This document shows positions 17,816-25,707 of a stretch of DNA of 64,000 nucleotides, one piece after another. The DNA is taken from assembly GCF_025685625.1 (NCBI RefSeq), contig NZ_JAGSYI010000001.1, positions 248,001 to 312,000 of the forward strand. Reading direction: 5' to 3'. Source of the stretch: Acidicapsa acidisoli. Lineage in GTDB: Bacteria; Acidobacteriota; Terriglobia; Terriglobales; Acidobacteriaceae. The notes below the pieces were generated by a model. It had not been told where the DNA came from. It made no database searches and worked only from the letters and a program-made list of their open reading frames with translations. The translations under genes and the position numbers were made by a program. Position 1 is the stretch's first letter, and each line of letters begins with the position of its first letter.

Positions 17816-19255
17816 ATGAAACTGACTGAGCTATCCCCCAAACTATCCCCAAATCTTCGAGCCCCGGTGCTTCCGATGCTCGCGCTCGCCTTTCTTGTTG
17901 GCGTAGCAGGTTGCAAGAGCAACTCCGACCAGACCGCCCAACCCGACCAAACCGCGCAGGATCAAACCACCTCAGCCGATCAGGGCCAAAACCCCTCGGA
18001 CCCGGGTGACCCGGCCAACACCAACCTGGCCCCAATTCCAGCGTCATACACCTCGTCGGGCACGAGTTCCAGCGCGAGTTCTGGCTCAAGCGCAGCCGCT
18101 CCGTCCGGTGCCAGTGGAACATCGGACTCAGGAAATGCCGCCTCTGGAGGCGGAGACTATAGCGAAGCCAGCTACAACGACACCCCAGAGGATTACGCTC
18201 CTCAGCCGCCGCCCGCGCTACCCGAATACCAGCAACCTCCCATCCCGCAGCCTGGCTATCTATGGACCCCAGGCTACTGGGCCTGGGCGCCGCAAGGCTA
18301 TTACTGGGTTCCCGGTGCATGGACCGAGCCTCCTTATGAAGGCGCTCTGTGGACTCCCGGCTACTGGGGATTCAATGGCGGCCGCTACGGCTTCCATCGC
18401 GGCTATTGGGGCCGATACATCGGCTTCTATGGCGGCGTGAACTATGGTTTCGGCTACGTCGGCATCGGATACCAGGGAGGCTACTGGCATGGCAATCAGT
18501 TCGCTTATAACCGCGTGGTCAACAACTTCGGCAGTGTGCACATCACGAACGTCTACGAGCGCAATGTCGTAATCAACCGGACCATCGTGAACAATCGCGT
18601 CAGCTTCAACGGCGGCCCGCAAGGCATCCAGTTACACCCGAGCCCAGCCGAAGTGGCAGCCTTCCGCGCGCCGCACGCTCCCCCGATGAGGGCCCAGCTC
18701 GAACTGAGACAAACCTCCGCCAATAACCGCGCCCAATTTGCCGCAGTCAACCACGGCAGACCGGCAGTGTTTGTAGCAGAACATCCTCTGGCAGCCGACA
18801 AGGGAATCCGCCCCGCGCCGCCAATTCGTCCCGTTGTAGCGCTAAGAAACCGGCCCGAGGAAGCCCGGCCGGAGGTGAGGCCAGAGGCAAGGCCGGAAGC
18901 AAGACCAGAGGCAAGGCCGGAAGCAAGACCAGAGGCAAGGCCCGAGGCGAAACCGAAAGCAAGACCGGAAGCCCGTCCTGGGGCGGCAAGGCCCGAAGCC
19001 AGACCCGAAGCCAGACCGGAAGCGCGGCCGGAGGCAAGACCGCAAGCACGCCCCGAACCGACGCGACCCGCTCCTCAGGCGCACCAGGAGGCAAGACCGG
19101 CTGCAAGGCCCGCGCCAGAATCCAGACCCGCTCCACAAGCTCATCCTGAAGCCCGGCCCGCACCCAGGCCCGAATCCCATCCCGCTCCGCAGCCACATCA
19201 TGAGGCGGCGAAACCTGCACCCGAAAAGCGCAACGAGCATCCCAAGCCCGAATAG
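17816..19255 (+). CDS. YXWGXW-repeat lipoprotein with Arg-Pro-Glu-Ala repeat tail
   Basis: A 479-residue secreted protein. A lipoprotein signal peptide ends in the lipobox LVGVAGC at about residue 32. A disordered Gln/Thr/Asp then Ser/Ala/Gly-rich linker follows. An aromatic central domain with repeated YXW-type units spans about 145-235 (PGYLWTPGYWAWAPQGYYWV, LWTPGYWGFNGGRYGFHRGY). Beyond about residue 340 the chain is a low-complexity tail of RPEA repeats, later Pro/Ala/His-rich. The ATG at 17816 is chosen over an in-frame start at 17597 because GGAG and the signal peptide follow the expected spacing. Function unknown; a surface or periplasmic structural role is a guess. Confidence 0.85.
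   Translation: MKLTELSPKLSPNLRAPVLPMLALAFLVGVAGCKSNSDQTAQPDQTAQDQTTSADQGQNPSDPGDPANTNLAPIPASYTSSGTSSSASSGSSAAAPSGASGTSDSGNAASGGGDYSEASYNDTPEDYAPQPPPALPEYQQPPIPQPGYLWTPGYWAWAPQGYYWVPGAWTEPPYEGALWTPGYWGFNGGRYGFHRGYWGRYIGFYGGVNYGFGYVGIGYQGGYWHGNQFAYNRVVNNFGSVHITNVYERNVVINRTIVNNRVSFNGGPQGIQLHPSPAEVAAFRAPHAPPMRAQLELRQTSANNRAQFAAVNHGRPAVFVAEHPLAADKGIRPAPPIRPVVALRNRPEEARPEVRPEARPEARPEARPEARPEARPEAKPKARPEARPGAARPEARPEARPEARPEARPQARPEPTRPAPQAHQEARPAARPAPESRPAPQAHPEARPAPRPESHPAPQPHHEAAKPAPEKRNEHPKPE
18851..19060 (+). repeat. Tandem repeats encoding RPEA units
   Basis: A degenerate 12-base unit encoding Arg-Pro-Glu-Ala (with 24-base higher-order copies) repeats through the 3' half of the lipoprotein gene. 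Variation includes RPEV, KPKA, RPGA and RPQA. Such arrays are prone to copy-number change by slippage. Confidence 0.85.
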
Positions 19256-19422
19256 TTCCAGAATCTAGCTCAGGGTTAAAACTCGAGCGGCGTAGCCACC
19301 GGCAATTTACTCAGCCGAAGGATGCGCCGCTCAACTCTTATGTCGACCTGGAAGCCGCCATGACTGCAAGAGATTTTCATCGGGGCAAGAATCGCAACCG
19401 GGCAAAAATCGAAGAGCCCGCC

Positions 19423-20766
19423 CTAGTCTGAGGTCGCAGACAGCAGCTTTTCTCCGCCCTCCGACCGCAAATCCTGGCGCAGCGCCTTTGCCGTCAACTC
19501 ATCCGCGTCTCGAAGCTGCGGAAACAAGACGGCCCACAGCCCTGTAACCATCAGCGCCCCGACCCCACCGGCGACGGTAGCGCGCACGGCGCCCAGCCAC
19601 TGCGCCGTAACTCCGCTCTCAAATTCCCCAAGTTCATTCGAGGCGCCCAGAAACATCGAATTCACCGCGCTTACCCGGCCTCGCATCTCCGGCGGCGTAG
19701 CCAATTGCAGGACGGAGCTGCGGATCACAACGCTGACCATGTCGGCCGCTCCGGCAATCGCCAAAGCCATCAGACTCAGCGACAGGTTACGCGCAAGCCC
19801 AAAGCCGATCGTGGCCAGCCCAAACAGCCCCACGCCGATAAACAGCCGCAAGCCGGCCTTATTGCGGAGTGGAAACCGCGCCAAAGTGAGCGAGACGGCC
19901 AGCGCGCCCATCGCCGGAGCCGCGCGCAGCATCCCCAGTCCCTTTGGCCCCGTATGCAGTATTTCCTGCGCAAAGATTGGCATCAGCGCCGTCGCCCCAC
20001 CCAGCAACACCACGAACAAGTCCAGCGAAAACGAACCGAGCAGAATCGGTGACCGGCGCACATACTGGAAGCCGGCAAAGACCACTTTCAGAGAAATGTC
20101 CCGGTGCTCCATCCGCCCCAGGCGAACGGAAAGCGAGCCAATGAGCACAAGAAAAGTCACCAGCGAACAGAGCGTCGCGATATACACAACCCCCGCACCC
20201 GCCAGCACTCCGCCCATCCAGTGCGAGAGAGGCAGTGTAAAAAGAATTCCGCCAAGGGCCGGCCCGCCGATATTGGCTAACTGAAAGATCGCAGCGCCCC
20301 AGGTCACGGCGTTGACGAAATGCCCCTCCGGCACCAAGTGCGGAATGAGAGCCGAGCTCGCCGGGCCGGAAAAGGATCTCCCCGTCCCTATGAGGAACAG
20401 GACGCTGTAGATCAGCCGGACATCCCGCAGTCCCAGGACAGCAATGGCCAGCAGGGCGGAAGTGCAAACGATCTGCAACGAGTAACAAAGTAAAATGATC
20501 TGCCTGCGGTCGTAGCGATCCGCTACATGCCCCGCAGGCAGCAGAAAAAAAAGACCCGGCAGGAACAGCGCCAGCCCGGTGTAGCCCAGATCCAACGCTC
20601 GATGGGTGATCGAATAAACCTGCCACGCGACGGCCACTGTCTGCGCCTCAGCGCCGATAATCACAGCCATTCGAGCCGTCTGGTATCGTCGAAAGTCGCG
20701 CGAGGCGAAGGCCGCAAGGCCCCTTGCTGGAGAAGCGCCAGGCGATCTTCCAGATTTCGAGTCCAT
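19423..20766 (-). CDS. MFS transporter, EntS/MFS_3-like exporter
   Basis: A 447-residue integral membrane protein with about twelve spans. The N-terminal half carries FRRYQTARMAVIIGAEAQTV and, between spans 2 and 3, the MFS signature AGHVADRYDRRQIIL. FLIGTGRSFSGPASSALIPH is typical of the enterobactin-exporter-like MFS_3 group. The ATG at 20766 starts a soluble basic N-terminus of about 25 residues. The substrate cannot be told. It follows the VWA gene after 153 bases on the same strand, so linkage to that cluster is weak. Confidence 0.88.
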   Translation of the reverse strand: MDSKSGRSPGASPARGLAAFASRDFRRYQTARMAVIIGAEAQTVAVAWQVYSITHRALDLGYTGLALFLPGLFFLLPAGHVADRYDRRQIILLCYSLQIVCTSALLAIAVLGLRDVRLIYSVLFLIGTGRSFSGPASSALIPHLVPEGHFVNAVTWGAAIFQLANIGGPALGGILFTLPLSHWMGGVLAGAGVVYIATLCSLVTFLVLIGSLSVRLGRMEHRDISLKVVFAGFQYVRRSPILLGSFSLDLFVVLLGGATALMPIFAQEILHTGPKGLGMLRAAPAMGALAVSLTLARFPLRNKAGLRLFIGVGLFGLATIGFGLARNLSLSLMALAIAGAADMVSVVIRSSVLQLATPPEMRGRVSAVNSMFLGASNELGEFESGVTAQWLGAVRATVAGGVGALMVTGLWAVLFPQLRDADELTAKALRQDLRSEGGEKLLSATSD

Positions 20767-20919
20767 ATTGAGATCAGTTCCTGATTACGGGCACTTTCGG
20801 CAATACGGTGATCCCGACTCGGTGCCGAAGAGTGGCCGTTCCTTGATAGAACGCCCACGGGAACCGCTGTTTGGTTCACACCCTTACCAAAAATGCCCTG
20901 GGGCCTGTTTGACTGCGCT

Positions 20920-21978
20920 TTACTGCTTCGGCGAGAAGTACCCCTTACGTGCACGAACCTGGTACCGTCGATCGTTTGCAAACAGATAGATCGTTCGAAA
21001 CGCGCCGTCTGCCTTGAAATCGGCGGGGGTGTACGTCAGAGCATACTGGCTGCGCAACTCTTCCTGAATGCTCGAGAATCCGAGCGCCATCTCATCCACG
21101 GAAGGCGGGAAAAATGCCCGGCCGCCGGTTGCCTCAGCCATTTTTTGCAGGACATCGTCCCCCTTGCCGCGGCTTGGAGTCCAGTTGGTGCTGATGGCGT
21201 AGATAATCGTCTCGGACCGCTGGCACATCTTGATCGCATCATCGACGTAGGCCCGGCTCTGGTTGTCATTTCCGTCGGAAACCAGCACCATCGCCCGGCG
21301 GACTGGTTCCTGGCCGCGCGAGACATCCAAAAGCTTGTCGCGACACGCCGTATACACCGCATCGAAGAGCGCAGTTCCACCGCCCGGTCGCAACTTGTTC
21401 ACACCTGTCTGAAGGGCATCCAGGTTGTTGGTCCAGTCCTGCGTAACGTCCGGCGTCGAATCGAACCCCATCACGAACGCTCGATCGCTCCTGGACTTGA
21501 CCACTCCGAGCAGAAACTCCGTCGCAGACTGCTGCTCGAACTGGAAGCGCGAACGGATCGAGGTACTGGCGTCGATCACAATTCCCACCCGCAACGGCAG
21601 ATTGGTCTGCTGCGTAAACGAAGAAATTCTCGCCGGAGCTTTCTGATCGTCGAGCAGGGCGAAGTCGCTCTGTTTCAGATTTGGAATAAATCGCCCGTGT
21701 TTATCTGTAACCGTAAAGATCAAATTGACTTCGTTGACCGAAGTCACAATCTTGAATGCAGAATCGTCCGAGCTTCCGGTCTGGGATGCGGGCGCCTGTC
21801 CCTGACCCTGGGTTTGACTCTGACCCGTCTGACCGCCCGTCGCCGGAGTTTTTGGCGTCGCGCTCGGCGGCGGTGTGGTGGCAGGCTGCTGCGCGACCAT
21901 CCAATTGGGGAAGGAAAAACCAAGGGTGCATGCCAATACGGCTGCGGAAATCCATTGTCTGCTCATGGCTAAGTCCAT
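20920..21978 (-). CDS. Secreted VWFA-domain protein of the acidobacterial type
   Basis: A 352-residue protein with a signal peptide (ISAAVLACTLGFSFPNWMVA), a Pro/Thr/Gly/Gln-rich linker, a short beta region (VNEVNLIFTVTDKHGRFIPN) and a von Willebrand A domain. The MIDAS-type metal site is seen as GIVIDASTSIRSR, with later VLVSDGNDNQSR. The arrangement matches the VWFA-related family that is expanded in Acidobacteriota. The start at 21978 has GAGG upstream, and an ATG at 21966 is a near alternative. It lies 4 bases after the rluD stop, so lgt-rluD-VWA looks like one transcript. Its ligand is unknown. Confidence 0.87.
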   Translation of the reverse strand: MDLAMSRQWISAAVLACTLGFSFPNWMVAQQPATTPPPSATPKTPATGGQTGQSQTQGQGQAPASQTGSSDDSAFKIVTSVNEVNLIFTVTDKHGRFIPNLKQSDFALLDDQKAPARISSFTQQTNLPLRVGIVIDASTSIRSRFQFEQQSATEFLLGVVKSRSDRAFVMGFDSTPDVTQDWTNNLDALQTGVNKLRPGGGTALFDAVYTACRDKLLDVSRGQEPVRRAMVLVSDGNDNQSRAYVDDAIKMCQRSETIIYAISTNWTPSRGKGDDVLQKMAEATGGRAFFPPSVDEMALGFSSIQEELRSQYALTYTPADFKADGAFRTIYLFANDRRYQVRARKGYFSPKQ

Positions 21979-21982
21979 TCTA

Positions 21983-23020
21983 TCAATCCTCGGCGCGTCC
22001 GCTTCCTACAGGCCGTTCCTCTGTGACCGGGGTGCGCAACCTTGCCAGAAACTCGTCCAGCTCCCTGGGCAGCGGCGACGTCAGTCGAATCTCTTTCCCG
22101 GTGATCGGGTGCGAAAACTCAAGCTCTGAGGAATGCAGGAAGTTCCGCTCCAGCTTCAGCACCTCTCGCGCAGCCTTCCGTGTCGTGCTCAACGGTAGCG
22201 CGATAATCTTCGCCGGAGCTCCGTAGAGCGTATCTCCCACCACCGGATGCGAGATCGACGCCATGTGCACTCGAATCTGGTGCGTACGCCCGGTTTCGAT
22301 TCGCACCCGTGTCAGCGTGAAGGCCCCGAAACGCGTCTCCAGCCTCTCGACCACCCGGTAGTGCGAAACCGCGTGCCGCGTGCCGTCCAGCCTGCGCGTC
22401 GTCATCCTCGTCCGGCGGACCGAATCGCGGCTGATCGGAGCTTGAATGGTTGCTCCATCCTCGGGCAGAACCCCCTGCACCAGAGCCACATAGGTTTTCG
22501 TGATCTTCCGCGAAGCGAACATCTCGGCCAGCGCCTCATGCGCGGCGTCGTTCTTCGCAATGATGATCAGCCCGCTGGTTTCCTTGTCCAACCGGTGCAC
22601 AATTCCCGGCCGGAGTTCGCCGCCGACGGTCGAGAGCGTGGCGAAGCGATGCAGCAGCGCATTGACAAGCGTTCCGCCGCTGCGCGCCTCATCAGTCGCG
22701 CCAGACCCGGCGTGGACCATCATCCCGGCAGGTTTGTTCACGACCGCCAGATCGTCGTCTTCGTAGACGATCTCCAGCGGAATGTCTTCCGCCCGCGCCT
22801 CCAGCGGAGTCACCTGTTGCTGGCCGGTCACCACCACGTGCTCGCCGCCGCGCAGTTTCAGCGAGGCCTTCTCGCGCTTGCCTTCTACCAGCACGTCGCC
22901 CTGCTCCACCAGTTGCTGCACTCGCGACCGGCTCACGCCGCTCAACTGCCCGGCCAGGAACTGGTCCAAACGCCAACCCGCAGCCTCGATCGGCACCAAA
23001 AGCGACTCCATTTCAGACAT
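21983..23020 (-). CDS. rluD: RluA-family 23S rRNA pseudouridine synthase
   Basis: A 345-residue enzyme isomerising uridines in large-subunit rRNA. An N-terminal S4 domain (RLDQFLAGQLSGVSRSRVQQ, VLVEGKREKAS) precedes the catalytic domain with the active-site Asp in IVHRLDKETSGLIIIAK. Later segments are ETGRTHQIRVHM and HPVVGDTLYG. The layout is RluD-like rather than RluA/RluC, but the exact target is inferred. The ATG at 23020 overlaps the end of the upstream lgt-like gene by 8 bases, with AAGG before it. Confidence 0.93.
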   Translation of the reverse strand: MSEMESLLVPIEAAGWRLDQFLAGQLSGVSRSRVQQLVEQGDVLVEGKREKASLKLRGGEHVVVTGQQQVTPLEARAEDIPLEIVYEDDDLAVVNKPAGMMVHAGSGATDEARSGGTLVNALLHRFATLSTVGGELRPGIVHRLDKETSGLIIIAKNDAAHEALAEMFASRKITKTYVALVQGVLPEDGATIQAPISRDSVRRTRMTTRRLDGTRHAVSHYRVVERLETRFGAFTLTRVRIETGRTHQIRVHMASISHPVVGDTLYGAPAKIIALPLSTTRKAAREVLKLERNFLHSSELEFSHPITGKEIRLTSPLPRELDEFLARLRTPVTEERPVGSGRAED

Positions 23021-23828
23021 TACGAACCTTCCCTGCCGCTGGAATGAGCGATCGCCAGTCAATCAGCACCACTCCGCCCAACAGCACCATCCCCAAGCCT
23101 ACCAGTTGAGGGATATCAGCCAGCCCCGCAAAAACAACACCGCGCCCCTCCCAGTCCCGAAATATCTCGGTCACAAACAGGATCAATCCGGCACCCACAA
23201 ACCAGACACCCGTCGCATCTCCCTTGCGTCGCGACAAAAACAGCCAGCAACACGCGATTGCTGCCAGGAGCAAAGCTCCAATGGCCGCGTACGCCTGCAC
23301 GGGGTACAGCGGAACGCCCAGCGGAGTTCCACTCCATCGCGCTGCAAGCTCGTTCGAATAGGTAATAGCGGCGAACACAGAAGAAGACGCACTATCGCGC
23401 CCAAAGTCACTACCGGCCAGAAGCGCGCCAACCTGTTCCGCCGCCATTCCGACGGAAAGCGGAGCAACCAGGCAATCCGTCACGGCCCGCAGAGGCAATT
23501 TTGCCCAGCGCACATACCCCCACACAGCCGCCGTGCCTCCGCCGATCCCGACCGCGGCCAGCAGAGGATGATGCACCATCGCAACCGCCAGCAACCACGA
23601 CGGATGCTTCCTCAGATCGCTCAGATTCATCGCGATCAGCACCAGCCGCGAGACCGCAAGCGACGCAAAGACTGCAAGGACGACTATGTTCCAGGCATGT
23701 CGAGGGTTCAATCCAGCTCTCTGCGCCGTGAACTGCGCCAGCCACAACGCCAGCAATACTCCCAGTGCCGCGCAAGCCCCATAGCTGGGAACCACGAGCG
23801 GACCGATTTGAAACAACACGGGATGCAT
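23013..23828 (-). CDS. lgt: Divergent prolipoprotein diacylglyceryl transferase-like protein
   Basis: A 271-residue protein with about seven membrane spans. The opening HPVLFQIGPLVVPSYGACAA matches the Lgt N-terminus, and VTEIFRDWEGRG matches the late Glu-Phe-Phe-Arg segment. The Lgt signature region reads AAEQVGALLAGSDFGRDS, where the first Gly-Arg pair of the usual GRIGxFxxGxxxGR is replaced. The segment that usually holds the essential His (YHG or YYG type) reads LAAVGIGGG. It may be a paralog with a changed role or lost activity; whether a canonical lgt lies elsewhere is unknown. The ATG at 23828 has no Shine-Dalgarno; a GTG at 23852 is an alternative. The gene overlaps rluD. Confidence 0.75.
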   Translation of the reverse strand: MHPVLFQIGPLVVPSYGACAALGVLLALWLAQFTAQRAGLNPRHAWNIVVLAVFASLAVSRLVLIAMNLSDLRKHPSWLLAVAMVHHPLLAAVGIGGGTAAVWGYVRWAKLPLRAVTDCLVAPLSVGMAAEQVGALLAGSDFGRDSASSSVFAAITYSNELAARWSGTPLGVPLYPVQAYAAIGALLLAAIACCWLFLSRRKGDATGVWFVGAGLILFVTEIFRDWEGRGVVFAGLADIPQLVGLGMVLLGGVVLIDWRSLIPAAGKVRNV

Positions 23829-23947
23829 CAGGAGGTGTTGGCGAGAGCACACGGCGACGACTGCGATGTGCCTTCCTCGTCTAGAACCGGATAATCAAGA
23901 GCCAAAAGGCAAGTAAAGACCGACCCACTGGGCCGTGAGCCAATGCG

Positions 23948-24100
23948 CTGGTGAACCCGTCCTAAGACGGCGGGACTCTCCGCGGTTCATTAGGCATCCC
24001 GGACTGGCGGGCACTGCACACAGAACCGATTTTTCGAGTCGAGTCCCTGTTCAATGAATGTTGGTTCAACCAGCGTTAACCAACTCACCTGCTTTGCAGG
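23948..24100. other. Structured intergenic element, possible non-coding RNA or leader
   Basis: Inside a 452-base gene-free gap (23829-24280), bases 23948-23957 pair with 23984-23993 (10 bp including two G-U pairs). The enclosed sequence folds into two hairpins, 23958-23961/23966-23969 and 23970-23973/23980-23983, with no unpaired base at the junction. Further hairpins follow at 23998-24011, 24060-24084 and 24088-24100. The strand is unknown; on the minus strand it would lie between the EF-hand gene and the lgt-like gene. It matches no RNA family I can name. The rest of the gap shows nothing recognisable. Confidence 0.4.
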
Positions 24101-24280
24101 CCGGTCTCTAAGCTGGATGCTAGGGCATTCGGCTCAGATTGGCAAGCGCCAAGGCCAGAAGCACCATTTACATCGACTGCGCGTCAAAGCCCCGCTCAGC
24201 CGCGCCGATTTGTCAAGCCGGTCAAACTGGCCAAGCCGACCCTGGCGCCGCCTCCCGCATCGGTCTCAACGTGAACTTAT

Positions 24281-24625
24281 CTATCTATGCCCGCCTCCAC
24301 GATGCGCCTGCATCAGCTGCGACTGTTCCAACTCCTTCACATCCAGTACACCGTCGTGATTGACATCCAGCCGATCGAACTCGGCGCTCATGAAATCCAT
24401 GAATTCCTTCTTCGACACCGTGCCGCTCTTGTCCGCATCGATCAACACCAGAAGCCTTTTCGCTTCAAACTCGCCTGCTGCAACTGGTTGCGACTGCGGC
24501 GTAAAGGCCGGCGCACTCTGACTTCCCGCTTGCGCCGCCGCACCCGCTGTTTTCACCAGAGCGCCGACTGCAAATACCGCGGCCAGAGCGGCGGCCAGCC
24601 CCAACGTCTGTGTCCTCGTAAGCAT
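24281..24625 (-). CDS. Secreted EF-hand protein
   Basis: A 114-residue protein with a signal peptide (LGLAAALAAVFAVGALVKTA) and two calcium-binding EF-hand loops, DADKSGTVSKKEF and DVNHDGVLDVKEL. The second falls near the C-terminus, which ends in Gly/His. The loop residues at positions 1, 3, 5 and 12 are suitable for calcium. The ATG at 24625 has GGAGG five bases upstream, which decides it over longer starts. Probably a periplasmic calcium-binding or structural protein. Confidence 0.85.
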   Translation of the reverse strand: MLTRTQTLGLAAALAAVFAVGALVKTAGAAAQAGSQSAPAFTPQSQPVAAGEFEAKRLLVLIDADKSGTVSKKEFMDFMSAEFDRLDVNHDGVLDVKELEQSQLMQAHRGGGHR

Positions 24626-24783
24626 CTCACCCTCCAGCCTTTGGCGCGGTTCGCTAACTCGCCGCCCAGCCAAAAACGTTACGACGCCGAGGAGTATACA
24701 CCTTGGAAAATCATCGAGTCTGTGGCGATAGAAAATTCCGAAATAAAGGCCCTGTTCTCACTTGTGAGCGCCCACAAGAGAAA

Positions 24784-24811
24784 AGCCAGCCCTCATTTGC
24801 GTGAGCTGGCT
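24784..24811 (-). terminator. Rho-independent terminator of the DUF4870 gene
   Basis: A 7-bp stem (AGCCAGC/GCTGGCT) with a 14-base loop, followed on the minus strand by TTTTCTC. It lies 28 bases after the stop of the DUF4870 gene. Confidence 0.6.
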
Positions 24812-24838
24812 CAAACTCATTCGGCTGTGACTCTCGGC

Positions 24839-25324
24839 TTACGCGACCTTCCCGGCGATGCTTTGCGCAATTCCCGCCGCAATCGGCACCTCGAATCGCC
24901 TGCCCTGGTATGCCATAACCATCAGCACAATCCAGGCGGCGAGCGTGATCAACGAGAGCGCCAGCGAAATCAAGCCCTCAACCGCGAAGAAACCGTAGTG
25001 ATAGCTGCCAATAAACGCAAATCCAAGCACGACCCGAAGCACGAACAGCGTGCCAAAGACCACAATGGATTGCGCCGCGTGAAAGCGCACAAACGGCCGC
25101 TTGTCGACCAGCAGCATGATGATTCCGGTCAGCCAGCCAAGCACGTAACACAACAGGCCTGCTACGTTTTCCTGCAATCCGCTTGTGGCCGGTTGAGTGG
25201 GGTATGGAGGGTATTGCGGAGGGTACGGTGGCGGAGGAGCGGCCGCGCCTACGGGAGCACCACATTGAGGACAGAAGGCAACTCCATCATTGACTTGCGA
25301 TCCACATTTGCTGCAAAAAGCCAC
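24839..25324 (-). CDS. Zinc-ribbon DUF4870 membrane protein
   Basis: A 161-residue protein. An N-terminal zinc ribbon has paired CxxC motifs (FCSKCGSQV and FCPQCGAPV). A Pro/Tyr-rich linker follows, then a DUF4870/Tic20-like domain with about four membrane spans (AGLLCYVLGWLTGIIMLLVD, KRPFVRFHAAQSIVVFG). The start is taken as GTG 25324, which has AGCAGG six bases upstream and places the zinc ribbon at the very N-terminus, as is usual; an ATG at 25345 is the main alternative. Function unknown. Confidence 0.82.
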   Translation of the reverse strand: MAFCSKCGSQVNDGVAFCPQCGAPVGAAAPPPPYPPQYPPYPTQPATSGLQENVAGLLCYVLGWLTGIIMLLVDKRPFVRFHAAQSIVVFGTLFVLRVVLGFAFIGSYHYGFFAVEGLISLALSLITLAAWIVLMVMAYQGRRFEVPIAAGIAQSIAGKVA

Positions 25325-25345
25325 AACTTGCCTGCTTTCCGGCAT

Positions 25346-25707
25346 CCTCAATACCCAAACCGAATCTGCCAGAGACGGCTCTTGCGATATCGGCTGCCGA
25401 AGGTTTTTTGAAATGCTGGCCAAACGCTACCGCAAGGGTTCAATTCAGTCAATCAAAAAGAAAATTCGATCTATAAATGCGGCATCGTCTTGCGCCTGTA
25501 TCCGATTCTTCGGGATTCATCTCTCCCCAGCATGCGATTTGCCTCAAGGTTCTCACCACTTCAACGCCCATTGGATATCTCAAATTAAAGAATTCTAGTC
25601 ACCTGCCGATAAGTGATGCGCGGGCTCAGTCGTTGCACCGCACCAGCAACGCCTGACCGGATGCGCTGCTTTCTCTCAAACTAAATCTGTAGAATCGGAA
25701 ACTTTCA
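25346..25707. other. Divergent intergenic region before the MHYT-GGDEF-EAL gene
   Basis: About 360 bases with no supported gene. Just before the ATG at 25708, TAGAAT at 25690-25695 is a reasonable -10 element for the downstream gene, leaving a very short leader. Confidence 0.4.

Noticed and set aside
22782-23894. A 370-codon plus-strand open frame over lgt and rluD
   Set aside because: Composition (Ser/Arg/His/Gln/Pro runs) is typical of an antisense shadow; the minus-strand genes are clear.
23941-24100. tRNA, tmRNA, SRP RNA or a known riboswitch as the identity of the structured gap
   Set aside because: No tRNA arms, T-loop, tmRNA tag frame, SRP GGAA/GCAG core or recognised riboswitch core was seen; left as an unclassified structure.
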